Shown: positions 14,959 to 28,450, counted from the stretch's first letter. The stretch is DNA of 64,000 nt from Zerene cesonia (GCF_012273895.1 NC_052121.1:2418001-2482000); one strand, 5' to 3'. Program-made: numbers and translations. The notes: generated by a model not told the origin, from the sequence alone.

Positions 14959-15440
14959 AAATTATATAGAATTAATTCCCGCAAAAAAATTATATAGAAT
15001 TGAAATATGATGTTATTAGCCGGACGGACGCGAGTATAAAGGTCGTCAGTTCAACCGAGACCCGAGGGTCAAGTCTCCTTACATATATTTGAAAAATTAT
15101 TACATTACCTACTGATTCTTGTGCTTTCACGTGTAGATATATATAAGTACATTTTTAAATGAAATTATAGACTAGTGCATGACGTTTCTTATAAATAAAT
15201 TATATCAAGAGAATAATTGAAATGCAATTTTATTATGTCCTTGCTTATGGACAAAATAAAGTCAATACACACTCAAAGCATTTTATAAAGCAGAGAATGC
15301 GTAACTGTGAAACTTTGGCGTTAAATATAAATTAGTTAAAGGCGTTAAAGTTAAATAAAAAAAAATAGTAGATTTTCAAATAACGTGTGCTATCGTGACC
15401 AGCGTGGTTTGGACGCAATTTGCACGGACACAAAAATGAT

Positions 15441-15629
15441 CCTATCCTACTATCCTACTAAGGACGTGTGTGTTTTAGTTACTCTTTCACGCAAAAACTA
15501 CTGAACCGATTGCAATGAAATTTTGTATGCAGATAGCTGGACAACTGGAAAAACATATAGGCAACTTTTTATCCCGATATTCTGACGGGATACGGACTTA
15601 CACGGGTAAAACCGCGGGACGCAGCTAGT
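15441..15629 (-). repeat. Dispersed lepidopteran short repeat, family B
   Basis: Read on the minus strand it begins 'aactagctgcgtcccgcggt', passes through 'gtccgtatcccgtcagaata', 'aaaagttgcctatatg' and 'aatttcattgcaatcggtt', and ends in 'agtaggatag'. The same blocks occur at 34168-34383, 45518-45728 and 47001-47202 on the plus strand. It is non-coding. Confidence 0.75.
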
Positions 15630-16567
15630 TCTACATATAATCACCATCGAACCTAAAGTCCTACAAATTTACACTACACAACACCCCATCCACCGTATAA
15701 TCACCAAATCCACCAGTGTTATGAACGCGCCAACGTCGAATTACCCATCGTATTAGTGTTTACGAGGGGCCGTGATAAGCCAATAAAAACACACAAGCAA
15801 TGGTCAGACGTAAACTGAAATTCAGCGACCGCTATATCAAACACGGTAGGAAATATAAATACGCGGCGTTAATGTCAATGGCACGATAACGATCCGCGAA
15901 TTACGCACATCCGCGATGTATTATAGAAAATAATATTGTTAATTACTTGGTAAATGTTTTTTCGCCAAGTCGACGGCCGGTACGTTTATGTTTTGATTTA
16001 GCAACACAGCAACAGTCCGGGAACTAATTAAAATGATTTGTTGTTTATATAGATATTTGTAACCACTGTTAATCAGATAAGCGAGTGCGCATAGTTAAAG
16101 TGCTATAAACACGGCCTAGAAAGAAATAATACATAAGAAAACCTTCTCATACCAACTGTAGTTATGGTGTTATATTTTAGAAAAAAAAATTCTCTCTCTT
16201 CTCTTTCTTCCTTTCAAAATTGTTATCGAACTTCCATATCATAAATCGATCGCTACAAACTCGTTCAGAGTAAGCCACTTCAAGTTGCAACTACCTGACC
16301 TGTCCCAAATGAAACGGCGCAGTTAAAATTCCCATACTTCGTTCCATAACGCCGTATTTAAGGACACGCATACTTTTTGTGGTCGAACAAAAAAATATTG
16401 GCAATTCATCGTGGCGACGAACTCCGATCGTGCAAGCGAGAGTGACGAGCCGCGCGAGATAAAATCTTTACAACTCTTTACCATGCCGTATCTGCTTTCA
16501 CACGGCCAATTATCGACGGCGACGTCGCCGCAAGCCGTTTATTGTATCAGAATATATGGATTGTGGC

Positions 16568-16691
16568 ACAATTTGCGAGACTGAAGTTCAAGATCGGTGA
16601 ATTCAATATCTATGGAGCCATTTACTATGCTGATGATGTCCTGTTGATCACAATGCTGTGCCATGCCACTAAGAATGTCAATTAACTGTGC
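16568..16691 (+). pseudogene. Relic of a non-LTR reverse transcriptase (YADD motif)
   Basis: One frame reads ARLKFKIGEF followed by GAIYYADDVLLIT and then reaches a stop at 16689-16691. YADD plus a hydrophobic run is the catalytic palm motif of reverse transcriptases. The upstream part of the domain is out of frame or absent and nothing of the endonuclease or C terminus remains. I read it as a short dead fragment of a LINE. The clade cannot be assigned from so little. Confidence 0.65.
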
Positions 16692-16908
16692 GCCAGCAAC
16701 TCTCTTATTGTTTGTTTCGTGGCAAAAAAATGCTTAGATTTGAATTCCTATCCATCAGCTAATTAATTTCAATCATAGTTTAAATCGTTGATTCAAATTA
16801 GTTAATAGTAATATTTTATATGGCATTCGTATACCTTTAATGCGGCACAAGCGGCAATCCAGGACAATTTCATAACCCTAATATGTACTACAACTTTTTC
16901 TACTTTAT

Positions 16909-17078
16909 CTAAACTAATATTATAGGGAGGAAACATTCGTGTTATAGTATATATGTTTGTAATGTTTTCACACAAAAATTACTGGACCGATTTGAAAAAT
17001 TACTACCTACTTACTACCATTATAACGCTGTATCTGTATGTGTATATATAAAGAACGAGTCCGGGGCGGGCCGCTAGT
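16909..17078 (+). repeat. Dispersed short repeat, family A copy
   Basis: Shares the start 'taaactaatattata', the middle 'ggaccgatttgaaaaatt' and the end 'gggcgggccgctagt' with the copy at 5878-6044. It is diverged and somewhat rearranged inside. Confidence 0.65.
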
Positions 17079-19495
17079 GCGTACTACACATGAAACGAAC
17101 ATACGTACATGCATACGTATCGCTTCCTTTTCCTGCCTCCTGCCTCTTAATTATTAAAAAGTGTATCTAATATCACACATCTACACTTTAGTATATCCCA
17201 AAGATCTACATATCTCTCATATGTGTCACATGAAGCCAATATGACCTCGTTGTAAGCAGGGCGCCAGAGACGCTTCCGTTATCACGCACGTTCCCAGTTT
17301 CATATCCTAGCCATAAATTTGTTATTGATAACGTTTATTGATAGCCGGTGGTGCTATTAAAACCGGTTCGGGTTATTAGTTTCATTAGTACAGCGTATTT
17401 CATATTCGGACATGGTGTGATCGTTAGATAGATTACAGTACAAATAGAGCTTCGCCATTTATGTCCTTATTAAAATAATATATTCCAAAATAATTTGGGA
17501 CGTCGGTCGATTTGTTATATTTAACGGCGAGACTCCATAGATTTCGTGTCACTAAACATAAAAAGAGATGAAAGAGAGAATCATAAATTCGTATTTGGAA
17601 CTTTTTTACTGCGAATTTTACTTATTGCCTTTTTTTCCATAAGCCGTGCAAAGAAACTGGTGATTAATAATTATTTATGTCATGCTCGTTACAGATGTGG
17701 CATATTATTAACGCCATATTATAACAAACATAACGGTTACTGGAAATTTAAAGAATTTTAGGCACGAAATCTGCATACCTTCCACAACTATCTAAACCAT
17801 ACAAAAAAAGCTCAAGAGAGTCAGGTAGAAATTCCTGTGAGATTAAAAAAGATTTCAAACCAACCGTCAACGGGATTTTTTTGTAATTCATGTTTGTGCT
17901 GGAGCAAATAAGACTTTGATCTGACCAAGCGATGGCTCGATCGTAAAGGCACGAGGGAAATTGGAGTGCACGAATTGTAATCAAATGCTTACGGGCTTAA
18001 TGCTTAAGCCTAAAACTTAGATCGAATGAATTCATCGGCTTTAAGTAAATAAGGTTTATTTTACAAAACAACCGTTTAAACGATAATTATGATTATCTAT
18101 TAGTGAAGAACATAAATGAAAAATGCTAAAGGAGATAATTTTATTTTTTCCATGTAAAAATTCTCCTTCAGAAATTCCACATAACATTCTTCGTAAAGTA
18201 TTATTGATACGAGGAACGAACATAAATAATCAGACGAATTTAAAATGGAAACACACACAATCCAGTGTATTATTCATCATACTTTTTACATTTGCACTAT
18301 TGTAGTATTTAAAACTTGTTTCAGTATCTGGCAGGAGTAAGCAATGTATTGTAAATAATTATTGCCAGATATTTGCTTATCAAGCCGAGCCAATTGACTT
18401 TGAACCGTCTTCAGGCGATCTGTCAAACGCAAGAAGTTTTTCTAATTTTTGGCGAAAATTTTTAAAGTTTTGTTTTACATACTTTGAGATTCTATTGACA
18501 CTCACAAACACAATAAAAAAATAGCGATATTAGGCATGATGCTGAGGCCAAGGGACATTTGAGATGATTTTTATATGTAAGTACATGGAAACAAGGAACA
18601 ATTTATCTTCAACCTTTTTGAAACCTAGCTTTGGCGTTTTTATTTATATCTTCCAATCCATGCATTTATGATTAATGACCGGTTCTTTACAAATTATGGG
18701 TGTTAATCCCAAATTAATGCAAAACAATGAAGTTCACAAGTCACAAGTCATAACAAACGGACTTCAATAGAAATTCTATGTTCCAATGTTACATGTATTT
18801 GTATACATTATTTTTACTAAAAAACATAATTCTAACTACTGTGTCACAATATCTTAGACACACAATATTTTATCCGCAATGGCGAATCCCCAGTCGATCG
18901 ATTAAGATCCAAGGCGTAGGCATCAAGCCGAGCTGGGTGCAGTGTGCCGAGCCCAATCAATCAGCCCATCCTCTCCTAATTAATGTACTCGACCCATCCC
19001 ACTGTGCCCCGGAATCTCTCACGCGACGTTTGATGGATGTATCTCTTTTCTATAGTATACAGTTCCGCAGTTATTTCGATCGGTTAGGGCCGTTTTCACA
19101 GCTTCTTGATCTCTCCGTTCGAGCTTATATTCATAAGCACGGGCATATTGTGGCAAGTGGGAAAATCAGCCCCGGCCAGCCTAGTTTCTAAGGATAGATA
19201 AGCAAGTTGTGCCAACTTAAGTTAAGAAACATATAGCCTACCTATATTTAGTTACGGTGCAAGGACTTTTTTCCGGAAGCTATAAACTGTTCGGTTAATC
19301 ATACAAAAACATATCAGTTAGCGTAATTGCTCTAACTTTAAGAAATGTAGTACATTTCTTAACTTAAGCACGCAAAATTATAAGATGATATAAAAACTGT
19401 AATTGTAAGGTACTAACATGAATAATTCGAATATAATAAATAAAAATATAATAGTTTAAAAAAACTATAAAACACGCTTTAACAAAAATCATATT
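17079..19495. other. Non-coding stretch with one long unassigned open frame
   Basis: No homology-supported gene. A 137-codon open frame on the plus strand (18778-19191) has no recognisable domain and no splice or promoter support. A perfect 12-base-arm palindrome lies at 19338-19362. Confidence 0.45.
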
Positions 19496-19700
19496 TTGCA
19501 AATTGAAAACTGGAATAATTTTATCAAATTAGTGTATTGTCATCGGTCCTCAATAAATCTACAAAGTTTGAACGAAATCTGGCCGTTTAAAGTGGGTCAA
19601 AATCGCGCCCAAAGAAGTCAGTTACAAACAAACAAACATACAAACAAACAAACATACAAACAAACAAACATACAGGTGAAGCTAATAAAAAGCGTGTAAA
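19496..19700 (+). repeat. Dispersed repeat with internal (caaa)n/cata microsatellite
   Basis: The block holds 'gtttgaacgaaatctggccg' and 'gtgggtcaaaatcgcgccc', followed by about three copies of a 16-base unit (acaaacaaacaaacat) at 19624-19673, and closes with 'aaaaagcgtgtaa'. A unique-looking body, a simple-sequence tract and a fixed end are typical of short insect transposon derivatives. Confidence 0.5.
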
Positions 19701-22132
19701 AAGGAACTATGTTTGCAATACTTCGGATATATCCTGTAAAGAATTTTGCCGTCTGAAACTTTTGTATACGTAGATTTTACGCGAATATGTTAGTTATATC
19801 CAGGAATGTATGATATGAGATAATAGTGGTTGTTTTGTTTACCATAATTTACAGCTCTTATCTTGTCCACCTGGCTACTCAAATAAAAAAAAAACATAAC
19901 TATGAAACGATAAAGCTGTGAACATGTTTATTTAATAAGTAAAGGTACATTTAAATTAGGGCACAAATAAGTGGTCTGTAGAGGGCAGTGAGGAATTATA
20001 AAATGTTTGTTTTTAATTTATAATATCGTTTCTCAAGTTTATTGCGCAGTAAAAGTTGCATTTTCTCTAGCTTTTTCAAAGCCAGTATAAATAACTATGA
20101 TGGTTACATATAAATATAGTTTACAAATGTTTCTAAGCCTTAGTATTTTCTTAACACAGTACATCTACGATAATAAATGGGAATTCTTATAAGTTAGATT
20201 ACCGTTCGAGGAACGGCTCGAAATTTCTTAGGATCGTCGGGGAAAAAAACTAAGAAAATAAGTCGAAAAGCTAGAGGGTCCTTATTCGCATTCAACGAGC
20301 AGACGTGAGCGTTGTGCAGACTCCGGGCAGGATTTTAGGGCCCTCGACCGGCGATCGACGCGGACTCGGAATAATCAAGTACGCCTCCCTACTCGCGGTC
20401 GTTCACACAATCAACGAGCGCCCTCGGTCCTACAGCTACGTACGCACGACGAATCTACACAAAGCATCCACCTATACACAACAACCCTCACGATACACTA
20501 GACCGCAATACTCATCACGGTCGAAACGAAACCTTAACACAACAACCGTTGAGTCGTTTTAACAATACACGCGGTGAATGCATTTCGTCAACAGCCAGCC
20601 GGCAGTCGAACGAAAAGTAAGCCAAATTGACGGTAGTAAGGCGCAAAATCGAACGAAGTCTTCACAGAATGTGACGCGCATTCGAGAGCAAGATACATGC
20701 ATATTGAAAATCGCTCTTATGCCTTCCGCGCTGATTCGAATACGCTTCGACAGGTAGACCCAAACACCACGTGTTTACGGAGGGCTGCAGTTAGAAACAG
20801 CGAACGCTAACTTGGCGCACATGTTGTAAACTGTTCAACTTTTAAATGCCTGTAACTACATAATTTAATGATGCCATAACTTATGGCTGGAACTTGAAAA
20901 TATATGATAGAAGTTTTTACATGTTGGCGAGAGTTGAATATAAAATAAAAACATGTGATACTTCAATAAATGTTCATTGTTTTTAGATAATATTATTATT
21001 TAAGAAAAAGTAATCACAGGAAATGAAGGAGAACATTTCCAAAATATACATAGCTTTTTAAATACCATAGCAACAATAAATGTTGACATAAATCATACAT
21101 TCAGCAAAGCCAAATATTATTCAGATTTCCCTATCCATTACATTAATAAGTAACAGCAGTGGCAATAGCTTTGTTTGATATTAAATTTCAATAGGCACAC
21201 GGTTAAATAACTGCATTATTTCAATGTATTCGTGATCATGAGAAATTCATTGTGACTTAATGACAATGGCCAATGTTATTCCCACTTGCCTTATCGCTTT
21301 GAGCCAGGTGTCCATACATATTGTTAACTCTGAGGTAATTTCTTCAAACAAAGAATTTAGCGAGTATAATTTTGGGACATTTCTTTCGTTTCAATGATTT
21401 ATTTTTAAACAATTGATTTACATCACAGTGATTGTCATTATGATAGAATTCATGAATTTAACATGAAAAATAAAAAAATAAAAAAATCATATGTAAATAG
21501 TGGTACATATATATCAAATAACTGAGTGATATTAAATAATGAAATGATAATTATCAGAAGTGATAAATATATAAACCATCTTTAAGTAAATAAAATATAA
21601 AGTAAATTTTCATATTTACTTCATTTGCAAGTGACAATTTAGAAAACTTACTTGTTATTCCATTGTAAATTATGCAATAAATTTCATTGAAAATTTATTA
21701 AGTTTCAGTAGTAGAAGATCTATTAATTTTTTTTTATTATTATATATTATATATCTATTAATTTTTTAATTAATTCTCAACAAAATAAATATCATACCAA
21801 CATTGAAGAAATTATTTTTTTTTTATTTTTACCTACAAATTGTGCAGCGGGTCTATTATGAGAAATCAAGATCATCTGTGCTAAATTAGATCAGAAAAAT
21901 TATTTGAAAAAGCCCTCTATTATTCAATAAAATTGGTAAGATACAATTATTGATGAAAGAGTTCAAAACATACTTCTTATGTACTTACTATTGTCTATTA
22001 ATTGGTTGATTATTTTGTTTTATTTTATCTATGTTTCAATGACTAAGTCATTCAAAATTTCTTGCTTTTTAATATCAAAATATTAAAGCATCATTTACAT
22101 GCATAAGCTTTGTTCAAAAAAACACGACTTAC
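19701..22132. other. Non-coding stretch upstream of nmo exon 1 splice donor side
   Basis: Mostly AT-rich and presumed nmo intron 1. A CpG-rich segment lies at about 20270-20790. No exon was recognised. Confidence 0.5.
20270..20790. promoter_or_regulatory. CpG-rich island inside presumed nmo intron 1
   Basis: The base composition shifts sharply to CpG-rich ('gaccggcgatcgacgcgg', 'gagcgccctcggtcc') within AT-rich DNA, then fades. It contains an 85-codon open frame with no domain. A regulatory island or alternative promoter for nmo is possible, but nothing in the sequence proves transcription. Confidence 0.3.
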
Positions 22133-22329
22133 CATACTACTCCAAAGGCGCCGTAGCCTATAGGCCTGTCGGGCTGCACGTCGGTCGGGATGGCCGGCGT
22201 TTGGTAGTAGGGCGCCGCCGCCGCCAGGATGGCGCCCTGGGGCGCACTCTGCGTACCGCCCTGCATCAGCGACATGGACACACTCATCGAAACGCGAGAG
22301 TGCCGCGCTGGTCCGCTTACAGCCGCCAT
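22133..22329 (-). CDS. nmo: Nemo-like kinase, first coding exon (partial gene)
   Basis: Nemo-like kinases are proline-directed MAPK-like Ser/Thr kinases that act in Wnt, Notch and planar-polarity signalling. This exon encodes 65 complete codons plus two bases of a Trp codon. The N terminus (residues 1-50) is low-complexity and rich in Ser, Ala, Gln and Met. It is followed by VQPDRPIGYGAFGVVW (51-66), which contains the Gly-rich ATP loop GYGAFGVV with the flanking residues characteristic of NLK. It ends at a strong donor (GTAAGTC). The start is taken at the ATG at 22329, in a CpG-rich context; Met15, Met19 or Met22 could also serve. The catalytic Lys, the HRD and DFG regions and the C-terminal tail are not in the window, so only exon 1 is shown. 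Confidence 0.9.
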
Positions 22330-22860
22330 CCAACCGCCGTCACCGCAGACTCATCACACGCTCAACGCTTTAACCCCGGCACTGCTCTATCACCAAGCCT
22401 CTCCCGGTTGACACGCGACGCTGTTACCGGTTGCTTCTATATTATTCATGCTCGAACGGCTATGCGGGAATCACTAACTGATTACTGAGCGCACACTACA
22501 CGAACCGTCACCTGTCAATTTCACCAGTTATTAGTACGAACGTGTGGTATTTTAAATATTTATTATGCGCTACGCGTGTATTAGTTGCAAACTGTATTTC
22601 AATATTTCAGGACAAAGGATAACACGGTAATGGTTTTTTAAATGATACGTGCAAAACGTCCACGCGTAACGAGAATCGAGCGCGACTGATGGGGCGGCAG
22701 GCGTGAGGCGGGTGGGGATCGGGGGAAGAAGCAATGAATGAGTGAGATAGAAAACAACAATGGCGACGACGCAATGAACAGCTGCTTTGCTAAGTTGGCT
22801 TTGCTTTTGACTTCGCTCGCCTTTTTTTAGTTTAGGTTTAACTTTATAACCATTTGTTTT
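22330..22860 (-). promoter_or_regulatory. nmo: nmo 5' UTR and promoter region
   Basis: Immediately 5' of the nmo start, the sequence is unusually CpG-rich for this window (for example 'gggaatcgag' patches and 'gaggcgggtggggatcgggg' near 22700). Open frames on both strands here look like shadows of composition. The transcription start is not fixed by any motif I can defend. An intron within the 5' UTR cannot be excluded. Confidence 0.5.
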
Positions 22861-25800
22861 CATATTTGAGTTTTAAAACTGTCAAGATTAAAATGTGTAG
22901 GATGATTGTTTATCGGAATGCGAAATAATTAAAAATATTAAATGCTTTTGGAAATATTTTATCTGAATCCAAATTCGTGCATAGCATTTCAGCCACACTT
23001 GATCCCACATTATGTAGGTAGGTATATTTATTTCTACCAAAAGGTGACTTTTAGTGCAAAACATTAAAGAAGTATTTTATTTATTGTAGTACCTACCCAC
23101 CCTATCAAATTGAAATAAAGCATGTAACTTGTATGTAGCCACATTCAATAATTATGAAGTTTGCGATCGACTAATTTTAGGATCTTCAACATTTATGTCA
23201 TGTTTTAGATATTGTGTAAAGTCTACAAAGTAACATTTCATCTAGCTACGTAATTTTAGTATGATTAAAATAGTTTGAGGGTACATAGATTAAAATTTTA
23301 TTATATGTAGGTATCATTGCAATTTATTTGCATAATTTGGTAGGTACGTAAAGGGACGCATACCCATTATGTGAAACTATTCCTTCCATTATGTTAAAAT
23401 TCCCACTACGTAGGTATTAATTTCAAATATTTTGCACTATGGTACTTACTGGGTAATTGATAAGATTTCATTAGGGTTAAAAATATTGGATAATTTATAA
23501 GCATCGTTATTGCCTACAAATTATAAATTGAATAATATCGGGAACCTCTGACGAATACTGATTGAATTTGATAAACGTATTACGTACTCATTTTACAAAG
23601 ATTCTTGCACTCGACGATGAAATATGCAATTACAATTTTTTGCATAAAAACGCTATTTTGTGATGACGAAACTGAGACTAGCGCCTAATTAGTATTTTTT
23701 GAGTTTTTAAATTAAAAAACTTTTTAACATACCGATCGAATTTGAATAAATCGTGTTAATATAATAGCCACAAATATATTATCTCTTAACAATAGGTGTG
23801 AAAAGTTGATATTTGAAAACTAAAAACGATTATCCGTATGTAACCTAAGAGATAGATTACATAAAATTGAGTAAGTATTGAAGTTATGTGACTTTATTCA
23901 GGATAATATTTGTCACCATTTACATTTAAAGATTATCTAATTTTTACATATTTTGCTGCTGCGCATGAGTTTAACATGTTGACAATTAGTGGTTATTTTG
24001 CTTTTCATTCTGGACGCAATGTATTGGAACTTCTCAAGAAATAATCCTATACTTTAAAAGAACTAAACATGATAGAATCAACTAAAATGTCTCATTTCTT
24101 CTTATAGAGAGTATCCTCTCTCGTAGGTATACGAAAGGAATTTATATGATCGCAATCTTTATCAGGATAATAAGATAATGTCATGAAAATAAGAATATTG
24201 ATAAGTGATCAGAGTTTGAATTAAATCAATCTGTTAGTGGGCAAAATCATGACTTAAGGAGTCGTTACATACAAACATATATATGAATCTAATTAAAACG
24301 TAAACATCCAAACCGCGTAATGTATAACGCAACTGCGTTTCGTTACCATATGTACCAATACCAACTAGACAATTTTAAAAAATTATTTCACCGTTGTATA
24401 AGTACGTGATCCCCGGGTGCTACACCACAGGCGAAGCCGGGATGATCCGCTAGTAATTAATAAGCTACGTAGATCTGAGAAATACAATCTGTTAATTTGA
24501 TAATTACAATTTAATTACCTATCGTAACCTAGACGATTTTGATAAAATGTTATGCTTATTAATTTTTTTCAATACCTATTAATCGACTAACATACGCTCA
24601 ATCCAAGGGAGGCTAGTATGTGCCTTTAATATAAAATATTGAAACAAGGGACAAGACGTACCAGACTGTGCAATTATTGTTTTCTTTCATTCAATTTATA
24701 TGCGCATTATAACTTCCACAATTAATGACGAAAAACATTATTAGACACCGTAGATTATGGCATAGCACTATTCCTAGTACTGTATTGAAACGTTAGATTT
24801 TATTTTGGTCAGAAATGCGGGAAAATAAAACACAAAAATAATAAATATTAATTATTTTATCACAGAGAATCACATTGTGTTATACAACATTTACGTGGCT
24901 AGTACAAAATATACCTTACAACGATCCACAAAGATATATGTTCACTATATGAATGACCTTAAATATTGAAACATCCCTACAAAATACATCATTTGTAAAT
25001 CTAACAACGTGTCCCGTAATACACAATATTTTAATTACGATTTTCACATTTAAATTAAATTCCATACTGGGGTTGACATGTGCTTGCAAAATCTTAACAA
25101 TTTTTTTTTTCTTAATTTAAAAATAATTTTGAGCACTAGATTTTCTAATAACGATTTTCATCTCTTAATAAAAAAGGTGTATTGCTAATATCGAAATCCG
25201 TATATCGTTTTACACAAAGAAAACGAATGCGCATTACTTCAGTTCAATATCATTCATGAATCAGTAAGACAACTTGTAAAATTAATACCGATATTTCCAA
25301 TTGACTCTCCAAAAATATATCCGAAACACGTTGTAATACAATATTAAATGGCATGAGAAGATTGCACTATACAGTCCTTGTAACAAAACATAAATAAGTT
25401 TAATAAAATACAAGATCCAATAATAACTAGACGTATTTTTAAAAATGTAAGACTTTTATACAGAAACCTAAAATCAACTACTAACAAGCAACGTAAAACA
25501 CATTATGTAAGATAAAACGAATGCTATTTATATTGTTAGGATATTGGAAGCATTAAACTAGACTTGTTTCACGACAAAGGTTATAAATATGCTTTAACTG
25601 ATCAACACGTATCATCATTTGTAATATAAACACAACCAAGATAATATAGCAGAATACGTTCCAAATCAGTATAGAGCTTAAGCCATTTTGTAATGATACT
25701 GATGACCAAGCCGTTATCTAATATCGTTCCATTGTGAAGAAAAAAAGTAATTACAAAAAAAAAACATTAGCATAACAGTCGCCTCCATTGCACCAAGCTT

Positions 25801-27797
25801 GATCATAATGCAAAATTCACATATTATACTCTGTAATAAACAAGAACCAAAGCACCGCCGTTTCTAACGGCAATATTATCATGTCCATATGTAATTTGAA
25901 ACGCATTTTTTGGAAGCATAAGCTGTGAAAGGTTAGGCTATTAAAAACAAGAGGAGAGGGGGGGATTAATTACAAACACATTATTGCTTTTCGATTCAAA
26001 TTATTTTACAATGTGACAGTTTTTCAATACGAAACAAGCACGAAAAAAACCTTTCGAAAAAGTCCTGCAACAAGTATCGGTATAATAAATAATAAAAATA
26101 GAATATAGGAAGTAATGAAACATACAATTACATTGGTTAGCTAAGTAACAGTTTATATAGCGCTTATGTATTGTTACATGAGTATTTAATATTTAAGAAT
26201 AAAACACTTCATGGCCGTTTTAAAACGTGTTTTAGTTGAGATAATGTGATCGATTTAAGATTAGTGAATTAATTTAATTCAAAGGTACACATTGCGGTTT
26301 AAAATAAAATCATATCGATTATTTATGTTTATTTTTGGTCAGACATGCAACAAATAAGGGTTTACAATGTGTGTTATAATGTAAAACTTAGTAATTCAGT
26401 ATTTTGAGCTCAATCTATGTAGTAATATTGAAATTAATTTTAAAGTGTTCAATTGAAAAATATTTTATGTAATAATTAAGAAGTCGAACTATGTATTTTT
26501 ATTCCATAATAGTATACGCTAAGTGATTATTATTGTCTATGTACATTTTATCATATTTTAGACCTGAAATGGACTGGCTCAATTTAGATATATACTACTT
26601 CCAAAACATTTATACAAAAACCCCGTTACCTAAGTATCAAAATTGCAATCTCAAATTTCGACCGTTTATGTTATGTTCTTAAGTAAATATGTACAGACGG
26701 TGAAAGAAAACTAAAACAATTTCAATAAAAACGCTAACAATTCGATTTCTAATTCGTATTATTTTATTTTAACCTAAGACCAATTGTTATGTTTCTAAAT
26801 CTTAATTAGTTCTATTTACAAATATTATTTCCCCTTGCCAATGTGCCGACAGTCATTCCGATCATATACTGGCCACGTAAGATTTCACACAAAAATTGCT
26901 TAGTGCGGGTAGTTTTGAATAAATAAGGTATACACCAAGAATGTAAGGTGCATGTGAGCTAGAGCTGAAAGCTTTGTGAAGGTCTCATTTGTACCCAACC
27001 AACTTAATGTTTGTAATTTTTTCTTTTTTTTTTGTCCATAACAAACATACTTGTTTTCAAATTTACCGAATTTAATTAAAAAATAATATATATTGAGTAC
27101 CCAAATAAACTTTGAACCATCAATATTTGTTTCATATTAAGATGTTTTTGAGCATGTGATGTTTAAAGAGTTGACTCTTATTATTTGAAGAATTGCCACC
27201 ACCCCAATATTTTATAAAAGAAAATTATGAAAACTTTAATCGCCAAATTTAATGTATAAGCACATTTTAGTTAAATTTGAATGTGAGTATTTTCTTTTTT
27301 TCCTATATCAGAATGTCCCTATTAACATAAAATAATAACCTTACACGTGTAAAATAAAATTTTAGAAGAAAGTTCAATTTTCGGCCAATTTAATAAAAAT
27401 GAACACGGCTTAAGCGATTTTAATTAAACTATTTAACTACTGAATGGTTTACAGAGATCATTCAAAATTGTTATGGAAAAAAACAATATTGTTTTAAACT
27501 CTTTGGAATATTAGCAACTATGAGTCAAAGTAGCATCATCAATTATTATAGATTAAATAAAAACTCAAAGTGTAAAATGTTAATTAAACCGTCCCGTCCA
27601 TTAACAAGATAAGTCACCATGTATTTTAACAAATTTAAAATAAAAATAAACCAAAAGTCTGTAAAATATCGCGTCCTAAGTAAAAAAATAAACAATTCTC
27701 CTTCCAAATACGGATCAAAGGCAGCAAAGCGTGATAATGAAACCAATGTCTTAACGACCTTGAAATAGGATCTAAATTCCTTTTTAAAAATTGGTTT
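22861..27797. other. Intergenic DNA between nmo 5' end and UBE3B stop
   Basis: AT-rich and without a recognisable gene. It must include the UBE3B 3' UTR, since that gene ends at 27798 on the minus strand. The polyadenylation site could not be chosen among several TTTATT signals (AATAAA on the minus strand). The 3' end of a family A repeat lies at 24400-24454. Confidence 0.55.
24400..24454 (+). repeat. 3' end of a family A repeat
   Basis: The segment 'caggcgaagccgggatgatc' followed by 'cgctagt' matches the terminal block of the other family A copies. The 5' part is too diverged to delimit. Confidence 0.55.
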
Positions 27798-27970
27798 TTA
27801 AGATAGTTCAAAACCAGTGTTGCTATTAACAGCGTATCGCAGTTTGTCCCGCAGTGTGCTCCTTTTCTGGTAGTTGGGTAATTTGAGTAGATTGAAGCAC
27901 GTGGACGAGGTCGGCAAACGGTTGAGCGGATCCTTCTTTCGTATCGTGAAGAAACCTCTTATTACACTCC
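27798..27970 (-). CDS. UBE3B: UBE3B exon 19 (catalytic Cys, stop)
   Basis: Residues 1021-1077 plus the TAA stop at 27800-27798. Contains RGFFTIRKKDPLNRLPTSST, then the catalytic Cys1045 (codon 27897-27899) and FNLLKLPNYQKRSTLRDKL, ending NTGFELS. The Cys is 32 residues from the C terminus, the same spacing as Cys1036 of the 1068-residue human protein. Confidence 0.95.
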
Positions 27971-28221
27971 CTGGAAAAAAATACATTTTTTTAAATAAAA
28001 ATAATTATATATAGTTTTATATATGTTAAGAATTGAGAGTTATTTCCATGTTTATATACAGTATTTATACACCGTAGTTTGGAACCCAAAAAAAACGCTA
28101 GATGTGATTATGATATTTGAAGACATACGTAATCATAATAACAACAATAAAAATAAAATACATAAAATGGAAAAATATCTGAATTGGAAGCATTTGTTCT
28201 ACGCCTTTTTATATTTATACT

Positions 28222-28387
28222 TGCTGTTCGTCCTGGCTTCGCCCGTGGTACATATATAAACCATTTCACTCGGTGATATTGCAGCTTTCTAATAGTGAGA
28301 GAACTTTATGAAATCGACCTAGTGGTTTCTGCGTGAAAACGTTTCAAACACACAGAAATACAAAAGAAGTATAATATTAGTGTAGAT
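28222..28387 (-). repeat. Family A repeat in UBE3B intron 18
   Basis: Read on the plus strand it opens 'gctgttcgtcctggcttcgc' and closes 'ataatattagtgtagat', the reverse of the other family A copies. Confidence 0.65.
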
Positions 28388-28450
28388 AAAAAAGAACTAA
28401 ATTTTGCATCCTATACATTTATATCACAAAAGGTAATGTATTATTTTTAC

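Noticed and set aside
18778..19191. 137-codon open frame on the plus strand
   Set aside because: No recognisable domain, no plausible promoter or splice context, and ORFs of this length are expected a few times by chance in 64 kb on six frames.
19624..19673. CRISPR-like regularly spaced repeat
   Set aside because: It is a simple (caaa)n/cata microsatellite with no unique spacers, in a eukaryotic genome.
22099..22488. 129-codon plus-strand frame and other frames across 22091-22411
   Set aside because: They are shadows of the GC-rich nmo exon on the minus strand; only the frame with the kinase Gly loop is meaningful.
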